In this document: positions 26,371-39,300 of the stretch, in pieces
Numbering within the stretch: position 1 is the stretch's first letter
Layout of the letters: each line of letters opens with the position of its first letter
Assembly: GCA_950295325.1 (NCBI GenBank)
Contig: OX485804.1
Location: 22,134,001-22,198,000 of the forward strand
Source: Polytrichum commune
Lineage: Eukaryota > Streptophyta > Polytrichopsida > Polytrichales > Polytrichaceae
DNA length: 64,000 bases
Direction: 5' to 3'
The notes under the pieces: model-generated
Told to the model about the DNA's origin: nothing
The model's database searches: none
The model's input: the letters and a program-made list of their open reading frames with translations, nothing else
Translations under genes and position numbers: made by a program

Positions 26371-27276
26371 TACTGCATATCAGTACATTTTCCAGAATTC
26401 TTTCATACTTCATGCTTACTGCATCCTTAATGTAATGTACTTCATCCCATAATTGCATTGAATACTCTCTTCAATGTTAATCTACGGTGAATCTGGAATC
26501 ATGATTATTGTGGATGTTGCAGAGCCAAATATTTGAATTTGCAATGTCAAGTCGATGTGATTTTTCTGAGATAAGTTGAAACTCATTGTAGGATCTTTCC
26601 GTGTCACTCCAGATGAAGAGATAACAGTGGTTGTCATTCCGACAAGTGAGACTTTTGAGATTTATTCGTAATCTGTTGGAGCTTGTTGATAATTGAAAGA
26701 GGATGTCAATGTACCTTATCATATGGTTTCTGTACACCATATGCATAAACGTGAATTTTGAAAATGATGACGTTAGGTGTGTCGTAAACCGACCCTAGGC
26801 TCTTATGCCTAAACCAATGTTGGGCGGGTATTAAAATTGGCACCAAAGCCTTACTCGTTATCAGAGCGGTTCTTTGAATTATAAATGCGGTTCTCAAATT
26901 TTTAAATAACTGGACTTGATTCATAACCATGGTACTTAGAAAATCACAACCCAGTCAAATAACCTTCCCAAAAACCATCAATCCCCTGTTAATTCTTTCA
27001 TGAAAACCACCAAGTCTTTGAATCTTTTCAAAATTACCAGGACTGGAGGTTCTTTTACTGTTAAAACTGTCACATGTTACATATCCTGGGAGAAATGGGC
27101 TAGTCAATAAAACATAACTATTGAAGACCCATCTATATTATGACCTTCAGGAGCAGTTTGACAGATATTTGTGGAAGTTGCCTGCAACTTTAAACTTGAG
27201 GGTCAAAGCTTTTAAGTGGTGAGTGTAGGCCACTCTTCTGAAATTCATGAGGGGAAGGGTCAGGCAGTCCTGGCAA
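26371..27276. other. Intergenic, nothing recognised
   Basis: AT-rich with short open frames only. No motif, RNA or repeat boundary identified. Confidence 0.5.
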
Positions 27277-27470
27277 CAGTGTCTGGGGAGAATTTGCAGC
27301 ATAATCAATCGAGGTCCTAGTCTTTTGGTTTCTCTTTATTAAATTTGAGGTATATTCCATGTATTCTATTCCTCTATAACGATCAGTAATTTTTCTGAAG
27401 TCTTAAACCAGTTATTTCTCAAACCCAACCGGTTCATCTGTAAGTAGCGGTCAGTTCTCCCCATTCATTG
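27277..27470. mobile_element. hAT-type MITE, copy D
   Basis: A 194-bp relative of the copies at 9.9, 10.7 and 14.8 kb. It begins CAGTGTCTGGGGAGA and ends AGTTCTCCCCATTCATTG. The 8 bases on each side are only partly similar, so the target duplication has decayed. Confidence 0.75.
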
Positions 27471-29967
27471 CTCGGCCACAATCATCCCTCCAGCAACTTC
27501 TGGCCCTGGTTTGCAAAGGTGTTGCACAGTGTAAAAACCATAATTGTAGGTTATATATTACTACTTGTAACTGGCGCAGCAAGTAAAGCAACAAGTAAAG
27601 AAAGTTACAAAATCTATCATTATCAAGTTTGCATGTCGGTACCCAGTAGTGGGATTTGTTTGAGTTGTAGGAAGAGTGCTTCACCCCAAAGCTTTCTAAG
27701 TTGGGAGATAAATTGAACCCCTTGATGTGCACAAACCATCACCAACTTGTCACCAATCTTCTGAAAACAATGGACAAAGAAGGGAGCTGGTGTAATAAGT
27801 TGACTCGCATCATTTGGAATATAAGAGCAAAGACAAGCTTAGGTTGAGTTGATGTCAGTGTTGGACTGGTATATAGGTAAATGCATGCGTATCAGTAGTC
27901 AAGGGTAGGGCATCAAATTTATAATACCAATCAAAGATTGGTGTTCAATGGGTATCTCAAAGTGAGAGAATCTTTGTGTACCCGAGCTATTATTTGGGTC
28001 AATAGAATTCTAAACTATACTGATGCTAGGGCGAATATACTAAGGCATGAAGGTTCTTGCATGGTATATGAAAACTAATGCTGGACCACTTTCCTACCAA
28101 ACCTTGGCGGTTCGTACTTAGAAAATACTTCTCCTACTTTTGAGAAACCAATCTTCATGCTCGGATTCAATCGTGAGACTGAAAGTAAAGTTCATTAAGG
28201 GGTGTTTTGGACCCCGAGTATCTTGAACCCGGACCCTAATATAAACCCAAGCCTCAAGGTCCAAGACCAAAAAAACTCCAAAAGTGAGTGATCTTGGACT
28301 CAAGGAGTTACACTAGGAATTACACTAGGGTCTAGGTCCATGGTTGAGAAAATGAAGTGGCACTAACGTGGCATCACTATCCCGACAAATCTTAGCAGTC
28401 TTAACTAAAGAAAACACTCCTCCTAGAAAGCAAACTTCAAACTTGGGTTCAATCTTAGTAGTCCAAAAGTGAGGTTCATTAAGGGGTGTTTTGGACCCTA
28501 AGTTTCTTGGACCTGGACCTAATGTAAATTCAACCTTATTAGATGCGTCTTTCACCCTAGCTTTCCCAGTGCACCCACCCATGCTCTTTTACAAAGTGAA
28601 GTCTGTAGGTGAGAAGTGGAAATTGTGGAAGTGAGAGCCATCCCGATAGGAGGCTGGGAAGGGAGACTCGAAGACGTCCACCCTAGGTTAGGATGAGAGT
28701 ACCAAGGAAGGCGTAGCAATAAGCAACAAAGCAACAAACTTGGTTATACTAGGCCTAGTCTAAATATCCCCAACTCCAATGCACCGTCCCCATGCTTGTT
28801 TTAGTCTAGTGGGACCCAATTGAAAAGAACAAACCTGCAACCTATAGAAGGTACGCTGTTTGGTTGGACAGATGTGAAGTCAACTTGTAACCAACAATCC
28901 CTCCACTTTGTGCTGGTAAGCTGCCACTCCATTAGTAAAACTTTGCACACCTGTTGAGAGAAGTGGGGCATCCTGAAGGTGTGTTTACACACAACTACTC
29001 TTGTAGTTGAAGAGTGTATTTGACAGCTACTCCCAACTATACCTTGTTTCATAAGGTGGAGTAGTTGTGTTGTGCTTGTCATCACTGCGCCCCTCCTTAT
29101 CCCTAGAAAATAGAGCCAAAGAAAGTAAACAACAGCCACCAACCACTGAGACGGTGGTTGTGTAAACTCACCTTGAGATTTGGAGCTCTTGCATAACCCC
29201 TCCTGAGTTTCTGTTCAGGTCTGTAATATGCAGAGTTTCACATGCTTCCAAGACCCACCTTTGTCCCTCTTGTGACATGAACACAACACATTCACCCTCC
29301 AAAGATAGATCCTGATTGACTGTCCTAGAGTCAAATGCCATCTACTTGGCCTTGAGGCTTTTTGGGGGGCACTAGAAGAGAATCAGTAACAGAACATGAA
29401 AGTCTCAAAAGTGCAAGAAATGACAACGTTGAGAACCCTTGAAACTTTTTGACAGTGATGAGGAATTCCTCAACTGGAATTAACTACAACCAGGGCCATG
29501 AAAGCACCGTTTGTTCAATTCATTTCTGCAGAGATTCTGTACATACAGATCCTGGTTAGTGAGATTAATAAGACTTTTCTACACTTCCATGCCTATCTAG
29601 CACTGTTGGCAAATGGTAGAACTAGTGTTCAATCTCACCGTCCTTGACATTGAACTCCAACTGGCAACCATCCCAAGTAGTAAAGATTTGTACTGTGAAT
29701 CACATCTTTGGCAATTTTCCTTCCAGTTAATGGACATATGCATACAGTACCTATACCTGAACCCTTCGACAGGGTCATCTACAACCCATGTTTCTCAATT
29801 CCCACCATCAACGTTCTCTTGACATGCTACCTCTATATTGAAGTGGAACATCCAAATCTTTTGGATACTTCTGAAGCCTACTGAGTAAAATCTCCAACTG
29901 GCATAGACCTTCACAAATGCAGCCAGCAGCTACACTGTTGCCCCATCTTTGCGCGAGACAGACACTT
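27471..29967. other. Intergenic with a diverged direct repeat
   Basis: No gene recognised. Two diverged copies of a roughly 200-bp sequence lie at about 28,115-28,260 and 28,385-28,545, sharing ttcattaaggggtgttttgg and the text before 'ggacctaatgtaaa'. Weaker relatives occur near 14.1 and 17.6 kb. The last few hundred bases before 29,968 probably hold the PAN2 3' untranslated region. Confidence 0.5.
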
Positions 29968-32900
29968 TTAAGGCTGCACTGGATCTACTTGGACAGATTC
30001 AGTAACCCCAGTCCAGCCATGCCTTCGACCATGACGATAGATCTCCAATAGCTGTCCATTATCACATCAATATACGTCAGGCGCAAGTCATTCTTTGATC
30101 CAAGGACAAATCTAGTGATTAATTAAGTGTGTGAGCATTATCCTTCTTGAAAAGAGGTCTTACTGCTCATTTCTAATACACTTACTAGACATCTCCTATG
30201 CAGCAATAAAAAAGAAGGTTCAGTGGAGTCATGAGATCACAAGAAGCTACCTTGTCGTGAAACTCGCCTGCTGCAACTAATTGTTTGTACTTCTCATACA
30301 ATCGTAGTGCCTGCACCACACGAGGTTCACACAAAGCCAGTCACTTACAATACCACTGAGGATCATAGACTTATTCAATAATTAGAACTCTCACTGCCTA
30401 TTTTCAAAGATCAGTATGGCAGAATTATTCTAATTGGTTGCAACATGCAGAGAGTAGACTGATGTTGGTCTTCACATACAAAGTTACATGCTCATAGTTT
30501 AATTTCGGTATCTCACAGTTTGAGAAGATACAATTTCTCTGAGAAAGGCTTATTTTATGAAAGGATTTACACAGATATTGACTACATGCAAAGCACTCCT
30601 ACAGATTTTCTTCTACTTCCACACATAATTGAAACACAAAGTTGCTAAGCTTGTCAAAGTCAAGAGGGACCATGCTTAGAAAGGAGTAGATATATTATGT
30701 ATCTCACAGACAAGGAATGACAACTCAAATGCAGAAAAATTATTTATCACCAAATTATGAATTGACCAAAGGGGACAAACAAAGAGACAGGGTGATAACA
30801 ATGCACCGTGCATGCATCTTCAATGCTGTCATGCGTCTCATTTTGAATGTTCACCTGTACACTCAAAAGAGTCCACAATGCCTCAGTTGGACGATTTAAG
30901 AGACGACTTCAAACATTGCAAGGTGAGTGTCTCATTGCAAAAGAAAAGGTTTATGAGAAGCTGAATGCCATTTAGTTGAGGCTCTTGTGCCATAGACATT
31001 TTTTTAAAGCATAAATGATATAAGAATTCCAATTGAAAACCTATGCATCTTGGATCAACCTAAAGAACAGTGAAAAGCACAGCCTAAGCTACACACCCAA
31101 ATAATTCCTAAGGGATAGGTCATAAAGGATCGAACAACAATTACATCCAACAGCATACATGCACCCAGGAATATATCCAAAGGAAGAGGTCATAAAGGAT
31201 TGAACAGGAATTACATCCAACAGCATTTATATATCTTAGAACCTCTGCAACCTTTGTAAACAAAGGAAGGAACAAATTGTTGCTAACACTTTATGTGAGG
31301 GCAGCTCACATTGAGAAGGTATGAAGCCAAGAATTTCAAGGACAACATTCGTTGACGCTTAAGGTGAAAGAGCTCCACTGTGTCGATAATCTGGAAACAC
31401 GTAATACTAACCAGTACTCTTCAGCTCCTCTCCACATCAAAAACCAATTAGAACATTGGAGCGTGCCAATACTCTCATGAATATTGGCCCTCACATCAAA
31501 AGGACCTGTTGCACTTCTTTAGGCCAACAACTAGCAAAAGAACACTTTGGAATAAGATGCTAAGAACTCCAGCAAATAGTGAGATGCCTAAACATGCCAA
31601 TTCACAACACACAAAGAAACCACAATACAAGAAATCACAATAAAAGAAACCACCCTCAATGGCATAAATAACAGGAACTACCAACCAACTTCATTGAGTC
31701 CCACAAGTGGGTGTAGGAAACCGCACATTTTGTGAAAATATAGTGCATGCCACTGATTGCCACGTTTCACAAGCCATGGGGTTTAGTAAAAGAAGGAAAT
31801 CAAACTTGTTGGGAGAAGGGTGACCTGGGCCTGAGGTACAACAATATTGATCATGCGAAAATCTTTTTTCAACCCATGGCCAACAAATCGACACCCCTTA
31901 TCCACCTGGTGGGACACACAATTCATCAGAGGCATAAGAGGCACCAGTCTCTCAAAATTATGGAAACAATTCCTGCACCTAGAACGTGTCTAAGCCTCAA
32001 ATGCACCAATCAAAATTTAGGTTGTGGCTTTCAATGAGGCAAAGTGGGTAGCCTACCAGGTACCGCAATTTAAGATATGCCTTTTTCAAAGTCGTAACAG
32101 GATGCTTCGATGTTGCTGGATCCTGCACTCAACCAAGTTAGTTGAAGAGCTATGCAAGCCTCATACAAGGACGAACAATGTTTTCTACACTGCTTTTAAA
32201 TGAAGAAAACAACAAAAAATCACTATATTTGGTAATCGGAGACTTTTTCATGATTTTGAGACTATTGAAAGACACAGATTTTCAAATAAAGAACAAAGAA
32301 AAACACAAAAATATATTCAATGTGACTTAATAAAGTGATTTGCGTGGGCGACACTAACCAATTTGGCACAAATACATGTCATCACAATAAGAAATTGAAC
32401 TAGATATTAGACCATTTGCATTTATTTTGAGACTTTCCAAAGTCTCTAATTAACGAATATAGTGATAAAATCTCACCAGATCACCAGGTGAGACACCAGA
32501 ATAACGAGTCAAGTAATCATGTACTGGCTCAACCTGCAAACATCATGTTCATTAACTTTCATCAGCATACTAAAGCCGCAATAAGCCCTTCATTTGCAAT
32601 CTGACATGACACTATACAACAATCTGACATAATATACCACTAATTACCCCTAAAAAAGGTCTATGGATTGCACAACATCTTGTAACAGCCAACATGGCCA
32701 AAGGCCAGTGTCACTGCAATGCAGTTTTCAGTTGGTAACTCCTGTTGGTTGATTACTTCGTAGAGATACACAGAGCAACCAAATTGGTCCACTCCATTCA
32801 AAATCTGAAATTATCCTACATACCTCACGAATGTAATCATCAATGCAGCAAACACCAGCATGTTCACCTTCACCACGAACCTGCATGTACTCGTCCATTG

Positions 32901-33310
32901 TGTTGTTGGCATGAGTAAAAAGGCATGAGCTAGCACTGTTACTGCCAACAAAGAAACTACCCACAGAATAAAATATTGCAACCATGCTGTGTTTGGCTGT
33001 CATGACTGGATTGAATGAAGGACATTGCAAGCAAACATACCACACTAACACGAGCCAAACCCAGGCGTGCTGGCCGTTTCGTAAACTCCGTACCGTCCTC
33101 TCGTGTTCCCTGTTAAAAATGGATTGAATCTAAATGCCTGCTTATATCACATCTATTGGTCACACCATAATTGACTACTCTAAATGAGTTGGTAAAATCA
33201 GAGACATCATGAATTTCAAAATCCAGATTTAATTTTCAATCCATGATGAGACTTACTGTCTCTGCAGGAGAAAGTGCTACAAACTCCGCATCCAAACCCA
33301 ACAGCATTCT
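29968..33310 (-). other. PAN2: PAN2 exons 21-30: DEDDh exonuclease domain
   Basis: Exons: 33,257-33,310; 33,041-33,109; 32,824-32,880; 32,477-32,533; 32,057-32,122; 31,825-31,905; 31,310-31,390; 30,807-30,854; 30,251-30,310; 29,968-30,051. Catalytic residues of the RNase T/DEDDh family are all present: D1044 and E1046 in LDAEF, D1153 in HGLKKDF, H1200 and D1205 in THDSIED. The C-terminus LLEIYRHGRRHGWTG fits the family's usual end. Very small exons (48-84 nt) are typical of this gene's 3' part. Confidence 0.92.
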
Positions 33311-36300
33311 CTGCAGAAGTTCAGTCAAATTGCACATCCTTCAGGCTTTTAAATTAGATGCACAGGTGGAATCTGAAGTAGGCCATGACTGATAGCTCTG
33401 AATGAAGCAGCACCAAAAACTCATTTGTATTTTGAATTGCAGAAATGGGAGATAAGAACTGGCTCTGTATACTGGAGCCAGTTTAAAAGAAAAAGGCTGA
33501 TAAGGAAGTAACTATTACCGGTAAAGGAAAATCTGTGGTCATGTCAAATGGAAGAAATGTACAAAATGGCTTGGTTTCTGAAGAGGTATTTTGTGAAGCT
33601 CTGGTTTCCATTATGAGGTGCTTGAAAATCTCCTCAGATATAGGTGAGGGGTGGCCTCTCTCCTGTCAACATAAGTACAAATTTAAATGGTGGATATGGT
33701 AATCTCGTCAACCTCTGTCATTTTCTTCGGACTCTGAAACACCTACGGGAACTACTAATACATGTAACACCTGCTTTTGCAAAAAGTCACAACTGCATAT
33801 AGCTTTTGACATACAAATACAATCTGGATGAAGAATTATTAGTGTATAAAATTAGTTAGAAGTCTCCTTGAATCTTGCAGAGAAGGAAAAAGCAAATCAA
33901 GAAATAACAACCGTATAAGTGCTCACCAATGGCTGGAAAGCAACAGGTGCAGGTTCAATGTTAAGAGGACCAGTCGGTAATGTCTGGGATGAACTTGTAC
34001 TTGCATCTGTCACAGGCTCCTCTAAGCGGGTGTAATATAGTAAGCAAGGCACTTTCTGTTTGCCATAGAGGGATACCTGAAAATAATGATTAATTAAGCT
34101 TCTTAGTTGTTTTGATGGTGCAAGTTTAGACAGTTATACAATTCACCTTTGTTAACTCCCTGCCAGCAGTAATCATAGTGACAATAATGAATTCAACATA
34201 AACCCAAGCCACTGCAAGCAACCTTGACACAGGTTTATCATTTACATCCTATGCAACTGTTGTGATCATTAAGAATGGCTAGATATAGAGAACAAATGTT
34301 TTGCTCGAGAAATGGTGAGGCAGGTTCCATTCTTGCCATCTTGAAGGTGCATGTGCTGGAGGAACTTCAAACAATCTTTCAACATAGGCAACCCTATGCA
34401 GAGTTGCTGGGAGCAATTCTTAAAACAGGAGGTTCCATTGACTGTCACTAGGTGACTAAGACACCAGAACCTTCATGCATTGCATTAGGCAGGTGAGTAT
34501 ACCACTTCCAGTGCAGATGTTGGAGCAATACAAAAGTCATTAAAGAGAACCCAGTCTGGTGTGGCCGGAGCTCCTCTCAAGGCTGGTGCTGCATCATGCT
34601 GCAGTTTACTGGAGGCTGTTGGTGAATTTATACCTGAACGAGCACGTAAAATACTTAACAGCAAGCTCACAAGGTAGATTACTCAGGTAACAGAAACGAG
34701 CATTTTGGAAATGGACCCGTGCAGAAACTAAAGCTGCACTTCATCAGCAAGATCCAACAACTATATTATGTCAGCACAATCAAATCACATGTTGCCAACT
34801 CCCCAAATTCTCAAGATTTGCAATATAGTGCCTCCCATCCCATAGACCCAGCATGTCCCCAATATGAACACAAGTAGACCTTTCAAAGGTACAGCTCTCC
34901 TGTGTCTGCTTCTATGCAGGAAAGCCAATGCTTGCTTCAAAACATCAGCAATATCTCAGATCAGAGCATACCTGGGCCAGGTGAGGACAGTGCAATGCCT
35001 CCATGAAAATCTGTATATGAAGGAGGAATCTATAACACAGTACACCACAGAACAATTCTTCTGTTAAGACCATGACAACTGCATCTTCAAAGGGAAATCA
35101 CTCGCATAAAGGCAGGGTGGATGTGCACCATTGTTTCTTAAGACAATGGTGACCATAGAACACATACAGGTAACCATCTTGTGAAAGATGAGGAAAAGCA
35201 AGTTCAATACTAAAAATTCAACTCTTGAGCATGACACTCAGGCATGAAACTGAAATTTTCTGTGCTTGTCACCTTCACATGTGCAACAAGGTGTCCTTCG
35301 TTCTCTTCCAGGAATGGTCTATCAGCTTCAAACTCGTCATGCACATGCGCCACCATTGCTGTCAACTCATACAGTGTACGGCTCTTGGAAATCCCATCTG
35401 CTGATCCTGGAACACTTGATTCGTTGCTTTTTACAGTTTCTTTTGTATCTTCAGTGCCACCCTGCAAGTGACTCATGCAAGTGAAGACAAGTTGTAAGAA
35501 GGTTTCCCATATTTACCTCTGAAACTCAGAATTCCATCTATGGTTAGGCACAGAATACAAGTTATGCATGTAGCAAAGGACCTTCTACCAAATTAATGTC
35601 TTTAGGATATGCACCACCCCAAGGGTCCTTACATGTGGAATGCACTTGGGCACCGATACATGATGGTGCATTACTTAAGGTAGAATAGAAACACACCCTT
35701 GGAAGCCTGGAGTGCATTATTAACAAGTAAAAGAATAAAAGATTTACAATATAAGCATAACAAGAAGATATACCTCAGTAACAGTGACAGAGAAAGTCAC
35801 AGGATCAACAGCAATCTCTATGTGAAATGGTAGCCAATTACTACGCACTGTCTGACTGCCAGAGCTTATTGGTCTGGAGCTGTTGGTGGTTGTACTTGAT
35901 GTTGCAAACTTGCTCGAGTCCAAAGTGGTGATGTAATCTCCATCTGCAAACCAGTAATATAGATCTGCCTCTCTTTGTATGCAGCAGTTGACGATCAGAA
36001 TGTCAGGTACACTGCATGGGAAACGAGTCTGCAATCCCACTTTGTCCAATGAACAGCTGACCAAAACATAGTGAGGTGAACACCTAGCTCCAAGAAGAGC
36101 CAATGAGAATTTAGATGAAATAAGCCCAGGACCATGAAACTGGACAGCAATCGGGAGGGAGAGTTGAACAAATCACCTGCTGGAGGGAAACATAAGTTCG
36201 ACAATGATTGCACCAGGCACGCATGTCTTCCTGCTTACAGAGGCTTTTCTCCAAGAGCTCTGCAAATGACGGGCGCATCACATTTGGCTTACCTGCTGGA

Positions 36301-39300
36301 TACTGATCAACCAGTCACATTGCCCAGTATTATGGTGCTGCCAATAGATCCGTCATAAACAATTTTTCTTAACGACTGGGTAATGACAATGACTAGTGAG
36401 GAAAATTGCCAGATATAGAAACCCCACATTGAAACAGAATGGGAGTCATGAGCTAGGTTAGCAAGAGATAAACCTGTAGGTCGACTTGAAATGACAAGCG
36501 CTCTTGTACAACATCTTCATGAGATGTACCTTTATTTTGACACTGCAGTCCCACACATCAATGAACAGATTCATAAATAGATGTTCGAATACAGACACGT
36601 CAAGCAAAAGAATCAACAAAACTGTTAGAAAGTGGAATTTGCCCACATTGCTTCAATCAAAGATTTTACCTTACTGTGAACACGAAACACCATGCCAAAG
36701 AGTTGGTTGCTAATTGACGTTGTTGGAGAAAGGATAGTAGCTTCAGACTCTGTTGAACAAGCTCCTTCCTTATGTATCTACATCAAGAACATCAATAGCT
36801 CTCTCACTTCCTGTTTATTCAACTGATAACACAGCAATCATGACCTAATATTGAATGTCCCCTATATTGACAGGCTTTTGTTGGAGGTATATATTTATAC
36901 ATGCACATGCAGCTAGATAATCTATGCTTCATGAACAAGAAAAGAATGTCTTGGTAAATGCAGCTGGAGCATTGTCATTCACAAGGGATTTCCAAGACAT
37001 CTGAAAAACCTGCTCAAGTAGAAATCGACTGAAACTCTGGATCCGCTTGGCAAGAGACTTCTCTTTGCAATTTTCCCACTCATCAGGACCCTCCACCAAA
37101 CCTAATGCAGCTGCCTCCCGAATTTGATGTAATGCTCGAAGCAAATTGTTTGGCTGCACTATGCAGTACATCTTCTCATGAAAAAGATAATGCAAGACTA
37201 GAGCTGGTCACTAGGTAGTTTCTACTAAGTTGATTTTCCAAATTAGATTGTAAAGTTTCCAGAGTCCTGACGCAGTCCAGGAAACTCAAGGAGAAAATTA
37301 TGAACAAACTCTAGCCAAAATCCTTCACATCTCTCACTAGGGATTATACTAGAATACAAGTCTTATAGAGCGGAAAACCAAATCTAAAATGCTCTAGGAT
37401 CTTCTTGTGCCTACTGAGTAACTTCATGTCATTCCTACCACTGGTGTGTATTGCACTACATGTTAAACAACACACTTCGCATTGTGAACAGTGCAAGGTT
37501 GAATTCCCATATTGATTTCAGATGTAATCAAGAATATAAATAGAACCATTTAGTAGTAAATATAGTGATGCTCTTGGAAAGAAGAAATTGGAGTACCTGG
37601 CAGGTGCCACCTTGTGCAAGGTCCAGCATATGTAGAACAAATCCAAGTTCACAAGTAAGGCAAAATTCTCGCTCACAAACATGAGATGTAACTGCTGCTT
37701 GCAATTTCGGAATAAAATACAGAACCTGTATCCATTTGATCAGTAAGGACAATCAGCTGTCAACACCAGGAATCAGGCATGTCCTCTACTGCGAATGGAA
37801 ACCTCTTTCCAACAAAGTTGCAGACTTTATGATGATGTATTGTCCTTTCACAAATTAATCAGAAAGAAGAGAATGTCAGAGAAAGAATTATCTCAGCTCT
37901 ATGGAGAAGGATTAGGAGCAAAGTAGTTAAGTTCTATTTCCACTTTTCACTTGTCCAAGTAGAAGAGGCAAGCCCAGTATTATTTCTCCTGAAATGAGAA
38001 TTCAAAATTTCTCCATTTCTAATCATAATTACTGTAGTAAGCCTAAAGTTATATGTGCAACCACATCTGGTGATCAACAGAACCCAACAGTATTCCTACA
38101 GTATTTATTTTAAACTCAAATCTCGTGCAGAGGTTTAATTTCTAGATCTAGTTGCATTTTCTATGGGACAATTGAAGGACAGCCAATAGTATAGCTCAGC
38201 TTAAGCATTCAGGACTTGCTCTTTTGAGTATTATTGAATCATATAGAAATGCTCATATGCAGGAGAAACATGTGAATTTCAGAAAGGTATGTGGGGTTAA
38301 TAGTATGATGGCAAAGTCTGACCTGCAAAAGTGCATTGCAATAGCTGTTGACAATGTCATTTTCAAGGCCTGCAAAACGAGTCTTATTGTAGTAGCTGAA
38401 GTCAAACTCCTCAAATTTTGTCTTCCATTGAGATTGTTTGATTTCCACACGTCTGTAAACCTTTGGGAGCCAATTCTGACCAAATCCTTTGGTAGATAAC
38501 TTAGTGATGAGTCCTGACTGGGCTGCACGTTGAACTGCTGCACTTTGTCCTTTGTTGTCTACCTGCATTTAAAAGATACAGAATAATTGGTATTGGAAGG
38601 ACACTCATCAAACAGAAACCTCAAAAGCCTAACTTTCAGTGGTACGGAACAGGCAGGGACCATGCCTTAGATGAGCCCGGTAGTATTGGCACACCTGCCA
38701 TGATCAGCAGGGGCCTGACCATGACAACAGATCTTGTAGATCAATTCACCGTTCTCATAAACATAATCAGCCAATCCTAATGCCTGACCAGTGAGAATAG
38801 AATCCTGTATTAAAATATAGGAAGGTGAGACATCTCGCTCCCACTGCCGTTAATGATTCTGGCACTGATGAAGTTTGAATGATATATGAAAAGCTCTTTC
38901 TGAAAATATTGTGGTTCACACAACACTTACAGATATAGGTAACCAGGGTCCAGTAAACAACAAAACACAGAATCATATAAGTTATTTCTTACAAACACAA
39001 AAAGATTAGAATGTCAATAGCACTTCAATCTACAAGACATAAATTCATATGATTCAGAAGTTAAGCTCAAAGAAGTCCAGCTTCGCACAAACACAAAAAA
39101 GGTGAACACAGAATCTAGTATGAGAATTACCCAAAGTAACATCAGAAAGGTTATGGCAAGCCCAAGGTAACAACAATCAGCCATCTTTCCAGTGTAATGT
39201 TACATGTGTAGACATTACAATAAAGGCATTCTTTGAAGGTACAACTTCTTGAATAGAATGTGGCTTTAGAAAGTTTAAGACCCAACAAATGAAGAAACTG